Shown: one piece after another, positions 46,725 through 59,314 of the stretch
How positions within the stretch are numbered: the first letter of the stretch is position 1
Layout of the letters: each line of letters starts with the position of its first letter
Source: Ehretia macrophylla
Taxonomy: Eukaryota > Streptophyta > Magnoliopsida > Boraginales > Ehretiaceae
Direction: 5' to 3'
Assembly (NCBI GenBank): GCA_037974665.1
Contig: CM075773.1
Span: 17,350,146-17,414,145 of the forward strand
Length of the DNA: 64,000 nucleotides
Notes under the pieces: model-generated
Seen by the model: only the letters and a program-made list of their open reading frames with translations
What the model was told of the DNA's origin: nothing
Database searches by the model: none
Position numbers and translations under genes: made by a program

Positions 46725-47282
46725 GTCTTGTTGAGGGCACAATTCCTTTATGTGTTAACGGTTCACAGTCCTAGCCTAGAGATATGGCCCATTCAAAAGG
46801 CCCAATGGGCTTAACGACAACCCATCCGCTTCAACAACGCAGCATCCTCGCAAGACGTGATATCGACGCATTGTAGGGTCCTCTAATGTGCCGCGAGTAA
46901 GGTTGTCGTCCATTTAATAGCTCACGACGTACGATCCGTGACGGAAAAATAGAGCAACAGAGGAAAAGTGGCCCGAAACTAATGAAAACATTCGATTTTG
47001 AGCTCCAGAAAGGGTACAGCGCGCTAGCTGGCTGCCCCCGTCGTAGAGCTCTCAGAGAGCTTTCCAATGGTATGCTGTGCGCCTCGTAACTCCTTACGGA
47101 TCAAAAGTTATGGGCATCGGGGCGACGAAGACCTGGTCACAAACCCTACGCATTCGGTTTGCGGGCCCAGCCTCCACGTGAAGAGAAGTCGTCTTGCCCA
47201 AGGTGCCGTGGGATTCGATAATAGAAATGTGGTGGGTAAAGTATCTTGGCAACGCTAACCGGAGCAAAAAAAATTGAAAAGA

Positions 47283-47401
47283 GGGGGGCAACACGAGGAC
47301 TTCCCAGGGGGACACCCATCCTAATACGACACTCTCCCAAGCACGGTTAACATCGAAGTTCTGATGGGATCCGGTGCATTAGTGCTGGTATGATCGCACC
47401 C
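47283..47401 (-). rRNA. 5S rRNA: 5S rRNA-like, copy 71, degenerate (probable pseudogene)
   Basis: There are nine substitutions: nt 46 C>T, 50 A>T, 56 G>C, 67 C>A, 71 A>T, 74 A>C, 78 C>T, 90 A>T and 115 A>C. Seven fall between nt 50 and 90, across box A, the IE and box C, so the internal promoter is probably damaged. Unlike copy 12, most changes are transversions. The 3' spacer 46725-47282 is long. Confidence 0.9.
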
Positions 47402-47958
47402 GTCATGTTGAGGGCACAATTCCTTTATGTGTTAACGATTCACAGTCCCAGCCTAGGGATATGGCCCATTCAAAAGGCCCAATGGGCTTAACGACAACCC
47501 ATACGCTTCAACAACGCAACATTCTCGCAAGACGTGATATCAACGCATTGTAGGGTCCTCAAATGTGCCGCGAGTAAGGTTGTCGTCCTTTTAACAGCTT
47601 ACGCGTACGATCCGGGACAAAAAAACAGAGCAAATGAAGAAAAGTGGCCCGAAACTAATGAAAACGTTCGATTTTGAGCTCCGAAAAGGGTACAACAAGC
47701 TAGCTGGCTGCCCCCGTTGTAGAGCTCTCAGAGAGCTTTCCAACGGTATGTTGTGCGCCTCGTAACTCCTTACGGATCCAAAGTTATGGGCACCGGGGCG
47801 ACGGAGACCTGGTCACAAGCCCTACGCCATCGGTTTGCGGGCCCAGCCTCCACGTGAAGAGAAGTTGTCCTGCCCAAGGTGCCGTGGGATTCGATAATAG
47901 AAATGTGGTGGGTAAAGTATCTTGGCAACCCTAACCGGAGCAAAAAAAATTGAAAAGG

Positions 47959-48077
47959 GGGGTGCAACACGAGGACTTCCCAGGGGGTCACCCATCCTAG
48001 TACTACTCTCGCCCAAGCACGCTTAACTTCGGAGTTTTGATGGGATCCGGTGCCTTAGTGCTGGTAAGGTCGCACCC
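47959..48077 (-). rRNA. 5S rRNA: 5S rRNA, copy 72
   Basis: Changes are nt 9 T>C, 11 A>T, 24 T>G and 41 G>A. The upstream -1 C is G. The internal promoter is intact. The 3' spacer 47402-47958 is long. Confidence 0.95.
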
Positions 48078-48597
48078 CTCATGTTGAGGGCACAATTCCT
48101 TTATGTGTTAACGGTTCACAGTCCCAGCCTAGAGATATGGCCCATTCAAAAGGCCCAATGGGCTTAACGACAACCCATCCGCTTCAACAACGCAGCATCC
48201 TCGCAAGACGTGATATCGACGCATTGTAGGGTCCTCTAATGTGCCGCGAGTAAGGTTGTCGTCCTTTTAACAGCTCACGACGTACGATCCGGGACGGAAA
48301 AACAGAGCAAAAGAAGAAAAGTAGCCCGAAATTGATGAAAACGTTCGATTTTGAACTCCCAAAAGGGCACAACGAGCTAGCTGGCTGCCCCCGTCGTAGA
48401 GCTCTCAGAGAGATTTCCAACGGTATGCTGTGCGCCTCGTAACTCCTTACGGATCAAAAGTTATGGGCACCGGTTTACGGGCCCAGCCTCCACGTGAAGA
48501 GAAGTTGTCTTGCCCAAGGTACCGTGGGATTCGATAATAGAAATGTGGTGGGTAAGTATCTTGGCAACCCTAACCGGAGCAAAAAAAATTGAAAAGG

Positions 48598-48716
48598 GGG
48601 GTACAACACGAGGACTTCCCAGGGTGTCACCCATCCTAGTACTACACTAGCCCAAGCACGCTTAACTTCGGAGTTCTGATGGGATCCGGTGTATTAGTGT
48701 TGGTATGATCGCACCC
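48598..48716 (-). rRNA. 5S rRNA: 5S rRNA, copy 73, diverged
   Basis: There are six changes: nt 17 G>A, 25 G>A, 68 G>T, 71 A>T (both IE), 92 C>A and 114 C>T. The 3' spacer 48078-48597 is short. Confidence 0.94.
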
Positions 48717-49237
48717 GTCATGTTGAGGGCACAATTCCTTTATGTGTTAACGGTTCATAGTCCCAGCCTAGAGATATGGCCCATTCAAAAGGCCCAATGG
48801 GCTTAACGACAACCCATCCGCTTCAACAACGCAGCATCCTCGCAAGACGTGATATCGACGCATTGTAGGGTCCTCTAATGTTCCGCGAGTAGGGTTGTCG
48901 TCCTTTTAACAGCTCACGACGTACGATCCGGGACGGAAAAACAGAGCAAAAGAAGAAAAGTGGCCCGAAACTGATGAAAACGTTCGATTTTGAGCTCCGA
49001 AAAGGGCAAAGCGAGCTAGCTTGCTGCCCCCGTCGTAGAGCTCTCAGAGAGCTTTCCAACGGTATGCTGTGCGCCTCGTAACTCCTTACGGATCAAAAGT
49101 TATGGGCACCGGTTTGCGGGCCCAGCCTCCACGTGAAGAGAAGTTGTCTTGCCCAAGGTGCCGTGGGATTCGATAATAGAAATGTGGTGGGTAAAGTATC
49201 TTGGCAACCCTAACCGGAGCAAAAAAAATTGAAAAGT

Positions 49238-49356
49238 GGGGTGCAACACGAGGACTTCCCAAGGGGTTACCCATCCTAGTACTACTCTCGCCCAAGCACG
49301 CTTAACTTCGGAGTTCTGATGGGATCCGGTGCATTAGTACTGGTATGATCGCACCC
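49238..49356 (-). rRNA. 5S rRNA: 5S rRNA, copy 74
   Basis: Changes are nt 18 C>T, 89 G>A and 95 C>T. The 3' spacer 48717-49237 is short. Confidence 0.96.
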
Positions 49357-49914
49357 GTCATGTTGAGGGCACAATTCCTTTATGGTATAACGGTTCACAG
49401 TCCCAGCCTAGAGATATGGCCCATTCAAAAGGCACAATGGGCTTAACGACAACCCATCCGCTTCAACAACGCAGCATCCTCGCAAGACGTGATATCGACG
49501 CATTGTAGGGTCCTCTAATGTGCCGCGAGTAAGGTTGTCGTCCTTTTAACAGCTCACGACGTACGATCCGGGACGGAAAAACAGAGCAAAAGAAGAAAAG
49601 TGGCGCGAAACTGATGAAAACGTTCGATTTTGAGCTCCGAAAAGGGCATAGCGAGCTAGCTTGCTGCCCCCGTCGTAGAGCTCTCAGGGTGCTTTCCAAC
49701 GGTATGCTGTGCGCCTCGTAAATCCTTACGGATCAAAAGTTATGGGCACCGGAGCGACGGAGACCTGGTCACAAGCCCTACGCCCTCGGTTTGCGGGCCC
49801 AGCCTCCACGTGAAGAGAAGTTGTCTTGCCCATGGTGCCGTGGGATTCGATAAAAGAAATGTGGTGGGTAAAGTATCTTGGCAACCCTAACCGGAGCAAA
49901 AAAAATTGTAAAGG

Positions 49915-50033
49915 GGAGTGCAACACGAGGACTTCCCAGGGGGTCACCCATCCTAGTACTACTCTCGCCCAAGCACGCTTAACTTCGGAGTTCTGATGGG
50001 ATCCAGTGCATTAGTGCTGGTATGATCGCACCC
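49915..50033 (-). rRNA. 5S rRNA: 5S rRNA, copy 75
   Basis: Changes are nt 29 C>T and 117 C>T. The TTTT next to the gene is broken to TTTA, leaving the distal T-run. The 3' spacer 49357-49914 is long. Confidence 0.96.
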
Positions 50034-50554
50034 GTCATGTTGAGGGCACAATTCCTTTATGTGTTAACGGTTCACAGTCCCAGCCTAGAGATATGGCCCA
50101 TTCAAAAGGCCCAATGGGCTTAACGACAACCCATCCGCTTCAACAACGCAGCATCCTCGCAAGACGTGATATCGACGCATTGTAGAGTCCTCTAATGTGC
50201 CTCGAGTAAGGTTGTTGTCCTTTTAACAGCTCACGACGTACGATCCGGGATGGAAAAACAGAGCAAAAGAAGAAAAGTGGTCCGAAACTGATGAAAACGT
50301 TCGATTTTGAGCTCCGAAAAGGGCACAGCAAGCTAGCTTGCTGCCCCCGTCGTAGAGCTCTCAGAGAGCTTTCCAACGGTATGCTGTGCGCCTCGTAACT
50401 CCTTACGGATCAAAAGTTATGGGCACCGGTTTGCGAGCCCAGCCTCCACGTGAAGAGAAGTTGTCTTGCCCAAGGGGCCGTGAGATTCGAGAATCGAAAT
50501 GTGGTGGGTAAAGTATCTTGGCAACCCTAACCGGAGCAAAAAAAATTGAAAAGG

Positions 50555-50673
50555 GGGGTGCAACACGAGGACTTCCCAGGGGGTCACCCATCCTAGTACT
50601 ACTCTCGCCCAAGCACGCTTAACTTCGGAGTTCTGATGGGATCCGGTGCATTAGTGCTGGTATGATCGCACCC
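50555..50673 (-). rRNA. 5S rRNA: 5S rRNA, copy 76
   Basis: The gene is identical to consensus. The 3' spacer 50034-50554 is short. Confidence 0.98.
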
Positions 50674-51231
50674 GTCATGTTGAGGGCACAATTCCTTTAT
50701 GTGTTAACGGTTCACAGTCCCAGCCTAGAGATATGGCCCATTCAAAAGGCCCAATGGGCTTAACGACAACCCATCCGCTTCAACAACGCAGCATCCTCGC
50801 AAGAAATGATATCGACGCATTGTAGGGTCCTCTAATGTGCCGCGAGTAAGGTTGTCGTCCTTTTAACAGCTCACGACGTACGATCCGGGACGGAAAAACA
50901 GAGCAAAAGTAGAAAAGTGGCCCGAAACTGATGAAAGCGTTCGATTTTGAGCTCCGAAAAGGGCACAGCAAGCTAGCTGGCTGCCCCCGTCGTAGACCTC
51001 TCAAAGAGCTTTCCAACGGTATGCAGTGCGCCTCGTAACTCCTTACTGATCAAAAGTTATGGGCACCGGAGCGACGGAGACCTGGTCACAAGCCCGACGC
51101 CCTCGGTTTAGGGGCCCTGCCTCCACGTGAAGAGAAGTTGTCTTGCCCAAGGTGCCGTGGGATTCGATAATAGAAATGTGGTGGGTAAAGTATCTTGGCA
51201 ACCCTAACCGGAGCAAAAAAAATTGAAAATG

Positions 51232-51350
51232 GGGGTGCAACACGAGGACTTCCCAGGGGGTCACCCATCCTAGTACTACTCTCGCCCAAGCACGCTTAAC
51301 TTCGGAGTTCTGATGGGATCCGGTGCATTAGTGCTGGTATGATCGCACCC
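51232..51350 (-). rRNA. 5S rRNA: 5S rRNA, copy 77
   Basis: The gene is identical to consensus. The 3' spacer 50674-51231 is long. Confidence 0.98.
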
Positions 51351-51907
51351 GTCATGTTGAGGGCACAATTCCTTTATGTGTTAACGGTTCACAATCCCAG
51401 CCTAGAGATATTGCCCATTCAAAAGGCCCAATGGGCTTAACGAAAACCCATCCGCTTCAACAACGCAGCAACCTCGCAAGACGAGATATCGACGCATTGT
51501 AGGGTCCTCTAATGTGCCGCGAGTAAGGTTGTCGTCCTTTTAACAGCTCACGACGTACGATCCGGGACGGAAAAACAGAGCAAAAGAATAAAAGTGGCCC
51601 GAAACTGATGAAAACGTTCGATTTTGAGCTCCGAAAAGGGTACAGCGAGCTAGCTGGCTGCCCCCGTCGTAGAGCTCTTAGAGAGCTTTCCAACGGTATG
51701 CTGTGCGCCTCGTAACTCCTTACGGATCAAAAGTTATGGGTACCAGGGCGACGGAGACCTGGTCACAAGCCTTACAACCTCGGTTTGCGGGCCCAGCCTC
51801 CACGTGAAGAGAAGTTGTCTTGCCCAAGGTGCCGTGGGATTCGATAATAGAAATGTGGTGGGTAAGTATCTTGGCAACCCTAACCGGAGCAAAAAAAATT
51901 GAAAAGG

Positions 51908-52026
51908 GGGGTGCAACACGAGGACTTCCCAGGGGGTCACCCATCCTAGTACTACTCTCGCCCAAGCACGCTTAACTTCGGAGTTGTGAAGGGATCCGGT
52001 GCATTAGTGCTGGTATGATCGCACCC
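51908..52026 (-). rRNA. 5S rRNA: 5S rRNA, copy 78
   Basis: Changes are nt 37 A>T and 41 G>C. The 3' spacer 51351-51907 is long. Confidence 0.96.
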
Positions 52027-52584
52027 GTCATGTTGAGGGCACAATTCCTTTATGTGTTAACGGTTCACAGTCCCAGCCTAGAGATATGGCCCATTCAAAA
52101 GGCCCAATGGGCTTAACGACAACCCATCCGCTTCAACAACGCAGCATCCTCGCAAGACGTGATATCGACGCATTGTAGGGTCCTCTAATGTGCCGCGAGT
52201 AAGGTTGTCGACCTTTTAAAAGCTCACGACGTACGATCCGGGATGGAAAAACAGAGCAAAAGAATAAAAGTGGACCGAAACTGATGAAAATGTTCGATTT
52301 TGAGCTCTGAAAAGGGTACAGCGAACTAGCAGGCTGCCCCCGTCGTAGAGCTCTCAGAGAGCTTTCCAACGGTATGCTGTGCGCCTCGTAACTCCTTACG
52401 GATCAAAAGTTATGGGCACCGGGGCTACGGAGACCTGGTCACAAGCCCTACGACCTCGGTTTGCGGGCCCAGCCTCCACGTGAAGAGAAGTTGTCTTGCC
52501 CAAGGTGCCATGGGATTCGATAATAGAAATGTGGTGGGTAAAGTATCTTGGCAACCCTAACCGGAGCAAAAAAAATTGAAAAAA

Positions 52585-52703
52585 GGGGTGCAAGACAAGG
52601 ACATCCCAGGGGGTCACCAATCCCAGAACTACTCTCGCCCAAGCACGCTTAACTTCAGAGTTCTGATGGGATCCGGTGCATTAGTGCTGGTATGATTTCA
52701 CCC
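52585..52703 (-). rRNA. 5S rRNA: 5S rRNA-like, copy 79, degenerate (probable pseudogene)
   Basis: There are nine substitutions: nt 6 C>A, 7 G>A, 47 C>T, 77 A>T, 80 A>G, 85 G>T, 101 A>T, 107 C>T and 110 G>C. Box C (80, 85) and helix I (6, 7) are hit. Box A is intact. The 3' spacer 52027-52584 is long. Confidence 0.9.
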
Positions 52704-53224
52704 GTCATGTTGAGGGCACAATTCTTTTATGTGTTTACGGTTCACAGTCCCAGCCTAGAGAGATGGCTCATTCACAAGGCCTAATGGGCTTAACGACAAC
52801 CCATCCGCTTCAACAACGCAGCATCCTCGCAAGACGTGATATCGACGCATTGTAGGGTCCTCTAATGTGCCGCGAGTAAGGTTGTCGTCCTTTTAACAGC
52901 TCACGACGTACGATCCGGGACGGAAAAACAGAGCAAAAGAAGAAAAGTGGCCCGAAACTGATGATAACGTTCGATTTTGAGCTCCGAAAAGGGCACAGCG
53001 TGCTAGCTTGCTGCCCCCGTCGTAGAGCCCTCAGAGAGTTTTCCAACGGTATGCTGTGCGCCTCGTAACTCCTTACGGATCAAAAGTTATGGGCACCGGT
53101 TTGCGGGCCCAACCTCCACGTGAAGAGAAGTTGTCTTGCCCAAGGTGCCGTGGGATTCGATAATAGAAATGTGGTGGGTAAAGTATCTTGGCAACCCTAA
53201 CCGGAGCAAAAAAAATTGAAAAGG

Positions 53225-53343
53225 GGGGTGCAACACGAGGACTTCCCAGGGGCTCACCCATCCTAGTACTACTCTCGCCCAAGCACGCTTAACTTCGGAG
53301 TTCTTATGGGATCCGGTGCATTAGTGCTGGTATGATCGCACCC
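53225..53343 (-). rRNA. 5S rRNA: 5S rRNA, copy 80
   Basis: Changes are nt 39 C>A and 91 C>G (box C). The 3' spacer 52704-53224 is short, the last short one until 62141. Confidence 0.96.
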
Positions 53344-53901
53344 GTCATGTTGAGGGCACAATTCCTTTATGTGTTAACGGTTCACAGTCCCAGCCTAGAG
53401 ATATGGCCCATTCAAAAGGCCCAATGGGCTTAACGACAACCCATCCGCTTCAACAACGCAGCATCCTCGCAAGACGTGACATCGACGCATTGTAGGGTCC
53501 TCTAATGTCCCGCGAGTAAGGTTTTCATCCTTTTAACAGCTCACGACGTACGATCCGGGACGGAAAAACAGAGCAAAAGAAGAAAAGTGGCCCGAAACTG
53601 ATGAAAACATTCGATTTTGAGATCCGAAAAGGGTACAGCGAGCTAGCTGGTTGCCTCCATCGTAGAGCTCTCAGAGAGCTTTCCAACAGTATGCTGTGCG
53701 CCTCGTAACTCCTTACGGATCAAAAGTTATGCGCACCGGGGCGACGGAGACCTGGTCACAAGCCCTACGACCTCGGTTTGCGGGCCCAGCCTCCACGTGA
53801 AGAGAAGTTGCGTTGCGCAAGGTGCCGTGGGTTTCGATCATAGAAATATGGTGGGTAAAGTACTCTGCCACCCCTAACAGGAGCAAAAAAAATTGAAAAG
53901 G

Positions 53902-54020
53902 GGGGTGCAACACGAGGACTTCCCAGGGGGTCACCCATCCTAGTACTACTCTCGCCCAAGCACGCTTAACTTCGGAGTTCTGATGGGATCCGGTGCATTA
54001 GTGCTGGTATGATCGCACCC
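53902..54020 (-). rRNA. 5S rRNA: 5S rRNA, copy 81
   Basis: The gene is identical to consensus, although its 3' spacer 53344-53901 (long) has clustered private changes near 53810-53880. Confidence 0.98.
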
Positions 54021-54576
54021 GCCATGTTGAGGGCACAATTCCTTTATGTGTTAACGGTTCACAGTCCCAGCCTAGAGATATGGTCCATTCAAAAGCCCAA
54101 TGGGCTTAACGACAACCCATCCGCTTCAACACGCAGCATCCTCGCAAGACGTGATATCGACGCATTGTAAAGTCCTCTAATGTGCCGCGAGTAAGGTTGT
54201 CGTCCTTTTAACAGCTCATGACGTACTATTCGGGACGGAAAAACAGAGCAAAAGAAGAAAAGTGGCCCGAAACTGATGAAAACGTTCGATTTTGAGCTCC
54301 GAAAAGGGCACGGCGAGCTAGCTAGCTGCCACTGTCTTAGAACTCTTGGAGAGCTTTCCAACGGTATGCTGTGCGACGCGTAACTCCTTACGGATCAAAA
54401 GTTATGGGCACCGGAGCGACGGATACCTGGTCACAAGCCCTACGCCCTCGGTTTGCGGGCCCAGCCTCCACGTGAAGAGAAGTTGTCTTGCCCAAGGTGC
54501 CGTGGGATTCGATAATAGAAATGTGGTGGGTAAAGTATCTTGGCAACCCTAACCGGAGTAAAAAAAATTGAAAAGG

Positions 54577-54695
54577 GGGGTGCAACACGAGGACTTCCCA
54601 GGGGGTCACCCATCCTAGTACTACTCTCGCCCAAGCACGCTTAACTTCGGAGTTCTGATGGGATCCGGTGCATTAGTGCTGGTATGATCGCACCC
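54577..54695 (-). rRNA. 5S rRNA: 5S rRNA, copy 82
   Basis: The gene is identical to consensus. The 3' spacer 54021-54576 is long, with a 1-bp deletion (AAAAGCCCAATGGG) recurring at 3.38-kb spacing near 57475 and 60860. Confidence 0.98.
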
Positions 54696-55253
54696 GTCAT
54701 ATTGAGGGCACAATTCCTTTATGTGTTAACGGTTCACAGTCCCAGCCTAGAGATATGGCCCATTCAAAAGGCCCAATGGGCTTAACGACAACCCATCCGC
54801 TTCAACAACGCAGCATCCTCGCAAGACGTGATATCGACGCATTGTAGGGTCCTCTAATGTCCCGCGAGTAAGGTTGTCGTCCTTTTAACAGCTCACGACG
54901 TACGATCCGGGACGGAAAAACCGAGCAAAAGAAGAAAAGTGGCCCGAAACTGATGAAAACGTTCGATTTTGAGCTCCGAAAAGGGTACAGCGATCTAGCT
55001 GGCTGCCCCCGTCGTAGAGCTCTCAGAGAGCTTTCCAACGGTATGCTGTGCGCCTCGTAACTCCTTACGGATCAAAAGTTATGGGCACCGGGGCGACGGA
55101 GACCTGGTCACAAGCCCTACGACCTCGGTTTGTGGGCCCAGCCTCCACGTGAAGAAAAGTTGTCTTGCCCAAGGTGCCGTGGGATTCGATAATAGAAATG
55201 TGGTGGGTAAAGTATCTTGGCAACCCTAACCGGAGCAAAAAAAATTGAAAAGG

Positions 55254-55372
55254 GGGGTGCAATACGAGGACTTCCCAGGGGGTCACCCATCCTAGTACTA
55301 CTCTCGCCCAAGCACACTTAACTTCGGAGTTCTGATGGGATCCGGTGCATTAGTGCTGGTATGATCGCACCC
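55254..55372 (-). rRNA. 5S rRNA: 5S rRNA, copy 83
   Basis: Changes are nt 57 C>T (box A) and 110 G>A. The 3' spacer 54696-55253 is long and shares GTCATATTG and AAAAACCGAGC with the next spacer. Confidence 0.97.
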
Positions 55373-55930
55373 GTCATATTGAGGGCACAATTCCTTTATG
55401 TGTTAACGGTTCACAGTCCCAGCCTAGAGATATGGCCCATTGAAAAGGCCCAATGGGCTTAACGACAACCCATCCGCTTCAACAACGCAGTATCCTCGCA
55501 AGACGTGATATCGACGCATTGTAGGGTCCTCTAATGTCCCGCGAGTAAGGTTGTCATCCTTTTAACAGCTCACGACGTACGATCCGGGACGGAAAAACCG
55601 AGCAAAAGAAGAAAAGTGGCCCGAAACTGATGAAAACGTTCGATTTTGAGCTCCGAAAAGGGTACATCGATCCAGCAGGCTGCCCCCGTCGTAGAGCTCT
55701 CAGAGAGCTTTCCAACGGTATGCTGTGCGCCTCGTAACTCCTTACGGATCAAAAGTTATGGGCACCGGGGCGACGGAGACCTGGTCACAAGCCCTACGAC
55801 CTCGGTTTGCGGGCCCAACCTCCACGTGAAGAGACGTTGTCTTGCCCAAGGTGCCGTGGGATTCGATAATAGAAATGTGGTGGGTAATGTATCTTGGCAA
55901 CCCTAACCGGATCAAAAAAAATTGAAAAGG

Positions 55931-56049
55931 GGGGTGCAACACGAGGACTTCCCAGGGGGTCACCCATCCTAGTACTACTTTCGCCCAAGCACGCTTAACT
56001 TCGGAGTTCTGATGGGATCCGGTGCATTAGTGCTGGTATGATCGCACCC
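55931..56049 (-). rRNA. 5S rRNA: 5S rRNA, copy 84
   Basis: It has one change, nt 70 G>A (IE). The 3' spacer 55373-55930 is long. Confidence 0.97.
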
Positions 56050-56607
56050 GTCATGTTGAGGGCACAATTCCTTTATGTGTTAACGGTTCACAGTCCCAGC
56101 CTAGAGATATGGCCCATTCAAAAGGCCCAATGGGCTTAACGCCAACCCATCCGCTTCAACAACGCAGCGTCCTCGCAAGACGTGATATCGACGCATTGTA
56201 GGGTCCTCTAATGTGCCGCGAGTAAGGTTGTCGTCCTTTTAACAGCTCACGACGTACGATCCGGGACGGAAAAACAGAGCAAAAGAAGAAAAGTGGCCCG
56301 AAACTGATGAAAACGTTCGATTTTGAGCTCCGAAAAGGGCACGGCGAGCTAGTTAGCTGCCCCCGTTGTATAGCTCTCGGAGTACTTTCCAATAGTATGC
56401 TGTGTGCCTCGTAGCTCCTTACGGATCAAAAGTTATGGGCTCCGGAGCGACGGAGACCTGGTCCTAAGCCCCACGCCCTCGGTTTGCGGGCCCAGCCTCG
56501 ACGTGAAGAGAAGTTGTCTTGCCCAAAGTGCCGTAGGATTCGATAATAGAAATGTGGTGGGTAAAGTATCTTGGCAACCCTAACCGGAGCAAAAAAAATT
56601 GAAAAAG

Positions 56608-56726
56608 GGGGTGCAACACGAGGACTTCCCAGGGGGTCACCCATCCTAGTACTACTCTCGCCCAAGCACGCTTAACTTCGGAGTTCTGATGGGATCCGGT
56701 GCATTTGTGCTGGTATGATCGCACCC
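56608..56726 (-). rRNA. 5S rRNA: 5S rRNA, copy 85
   Basis: It has one change, nt 21 T>A, also in copies 59, 86 and 91. The 3' spacer 56050-56607 is long. Confidence 0.97.
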
Positions 56727-57284
56727 GTCATGTTGAGGGCACAATTCCTTTATGTGTTAACGGTTCACAGTCCCAGCCTAGAGATATGGCCCATTCAAAA
56801 GGCCCAATGGGCTTAACGACAACCCATCCGCTTCAACAACGCAGCATCCTCGCAAGACGTGATATCGACGCATTGTAGGGTCCTCTAATGTGCCGCGAGT
56901 AAGGTTGTCGTCCTTTTAACAGCTCACGACGTACGATCCGGGACGGAAAAACAGAGCAAATGAAGAAAAGTGGCCCGAAACTGATGAAAACGTTCGTTTT
57001 TTAGCTCCGAAAAGGGCACGGTGAGCTACCTAGCTGCCCCCGTTGTAGAGCTCTCGGAGAGCTTTCCAACGGTATGCTGTGCGCCTCGTAACTCTTTACG
57101 GATCAAAAGTTATGGGCACCGGAGCGACGGAGACCTGGTCACAAGCCCTAAGCCTTCGGTTTGCGGGCCCAGCCTCCACGTGAAAAGAAGTTGTCTTGCC
57201 CAAGGTGCCGTGGGATTCGATAATAGAAATGTGGTGGGTAAAGTATCTTGGCAACCCTAACCGGAGCAAAAAAAATTGAAAAGT

Positions 57285-57403
57285 GGGGTGCAACACGAGG
57301 ACTTGCCAGGGGGTCACCTATCCAAGTACTACTCTCGCACAAGCATGCTTTACTTCGGAGTACTAATGGGATCCGGTGCATTTCTGCTGGTATGATCGCA
57401 CCC
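57285..57403 (-). rRNA. 5S rRNA: 5S rRNA-like, copy 86, degenerate (probable pseudogene)
   Basis: There are ten substitutions: nt 20 C>G, 21 T>A, 39 C>T, 42 A>T, 53 T>A, 58 G>A, 65 G>T, 80 A>T, 85 G>A and 99 G>C. Box A (53, 58) and box C (80, 85) are hit. The 3' spacer 56727-57284 is long. Confidence 0.9.
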
Positions 57404-57960
57404 GTCATGTTGAGGGCACAATTCCTTTATGTGTTAACGATTCATAGTCCCAGCCAAGAGATATGGCCCATTCAAAAGCCCAATGGGCTTAACGACAACC
57501 CATCCACTTCAACAACGCAGCATCCTCGCAAGACGTGACATCGACGCATTGTAGGGTCCTCTAATGTGCCGCGAGTAAGGTTGTCGTCCTTTTAACAGCT
57601 CACGACGTACGATCCGGGACGGAAAAATAGAGCAAAAGAAGAAAAGTGGCCCGAAACTGATGAAAACGTTCAATTTTGAGCTCCGAAAAGGGCACGGCGA
57701 GCGAGCTAGCTCCCCCCGTCGTAGAGCTCTCGGAGAGCTTTCCAACGGTATGCTGTGCGCCTCGTAACTCCTTACGGATCAAAAGTTATGGGCACCGGAG
57801 CGACGGAGACCTGGTCACAAGCCCTACGCCCTCGGTTTGCGGGCCCAGCCTCCACGTGAAGAGAAGTTGTCTTCCCCAAGGTGCCGTGGGATTCGATAAT
57901 AGAAATGTGGTAGGTAAAGTATCTTGGCAACCCTAACCGGAGCAAAAAAAATTGAAAAGG

Positions 57961-58079
57961 GGGGTGCAACACGAGGACTTCCCAGGGGGTCACCCATCCT
58001 AGTACTACTCTCGCCCAAGCACGCGTAACTTCGGAGTTCTGATGGGATCCGGTGAATTAGTGCTGGTATGATTGCACCC
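57961..58079 (-). rRNA. 5S rRNA: 5S rRNA, copy 87
   Basis: Changes are nt 7 G>A, 25 G>T and 55 A>C (box A). Nt 25 and 55 are shared with copy 89. The 3' spacer 57404-57960 is long, with the AAAAGCCC deletion. Confidence 0.96.
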
Positions 58080-58637
58080 GTCATGTTGAGGGCACAATTC
58101 CTTTATGTGTTAACGGTTCACAGTCCCAGCCTAGAGATATGGCCCATTCAAAAGGCCCAATGGGCTTAACGACAACCCATCCGCTTCAACAACGCAGCAC
58201 CCTCGCAAGACGTGATATCGACGCATTGTAGGGTCCTCTAATGTGCCGCGAGTAAGGTTGTTGTCCTTTTAACAGCTCACGACGTTCGATCCGGGACGGA
58301 AAAACAGAGCAAAAGAAGAAAAGTGGCCCAAAACTGATGAAAACGTTTGATTTTGAGCTCCGAAAAGGGCACGGTGAGCTAGCTACCTACCCCCGTCGTA
58401 GAGCTCTCGGAGAGCTTTCCAACGGTATGCTGTGCGCCTCGTAACTCCTTACGGATCAAAAGTTATGGGCACCGGAGGGATGGAGACCTGGTCATAAGCC
58501 CTACGCCCTCGGTTTGCGGGCCCAGCCTCCACGTGAAGAGAAGTTGTCTTGCCCAAGGTGCCGTGGGATTCGATAATAGAAATGTGGTGTGTAAAGTATC
58601 TTGGCAACCCTAACCGGAGCAAAAAAAATTGAAAAGA

Positions 58638-58756
58638 GGGGTGCAACACGAGGACTTCCCAGGGGGTCACCCATCCTAGTACTACTCTCGCCCAAGCACG
58701 CTTAACTTCGGAGTTTTGATGGGATCCGGTGAATTAGTGCTGGTATGATCGCGCCT
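58638..58756 (-). rRNA. 5S rRNA: 5S rRNA, copy 88
   Basis: Changes are nt 1 G>A, 4 T>C, 25 G>T and 41 G>A. The 3' spacer 58080-58637 is long. Confidence 0.95.
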
Positions 58757-59314
58757 GTCATGTTGAGGGCATAATTGCTTTATGTGCTAACGGTTCACAG
58801 TCCCAGCCTAGAGAGATGGCCCATTCAAAAGGCCCAATGGGCTTAACGACAACCCATCCGCTTCAACAATGCAGCATCCTCGCAAGACGTGATATCGACG
58901 CATTGAAGGGTCCTCTAATGTGCCGCGAGTAAGGTTGTCGTCCTTTTAAAAGCTCATGACGTACGATCCGGGACGGAAAAACAGAGCAAAAGAAGAAAAG
59001 TGGCCCGAAACTGATGAAGACGTTCGATTTTGAGCTCCGAAAAGGGCACGGCGAGCTAGATACCTGCCTCCGTCGTAGAGCTCTCGTAGAGCTTTCCAAC
59101 GGTATGCTTTGCGCCGCGTAACTCCTTACGGATCAAAAGTTATGGGCACCAGAGCGACGGAGACCTGGTCACAAGCCCTACGCCCTCGGTTTGCGGGCCC
59201 AGCCTCCACGTGAAGAGAAGTTGTCTTCCCCAAGGTGCCGTGGGATTCGATAATAGAAATGTGGTGGGTAAAGTATCTTGGCAACCCTAACCGGAGCAAA
59301 AAAAATTGAAAAGG

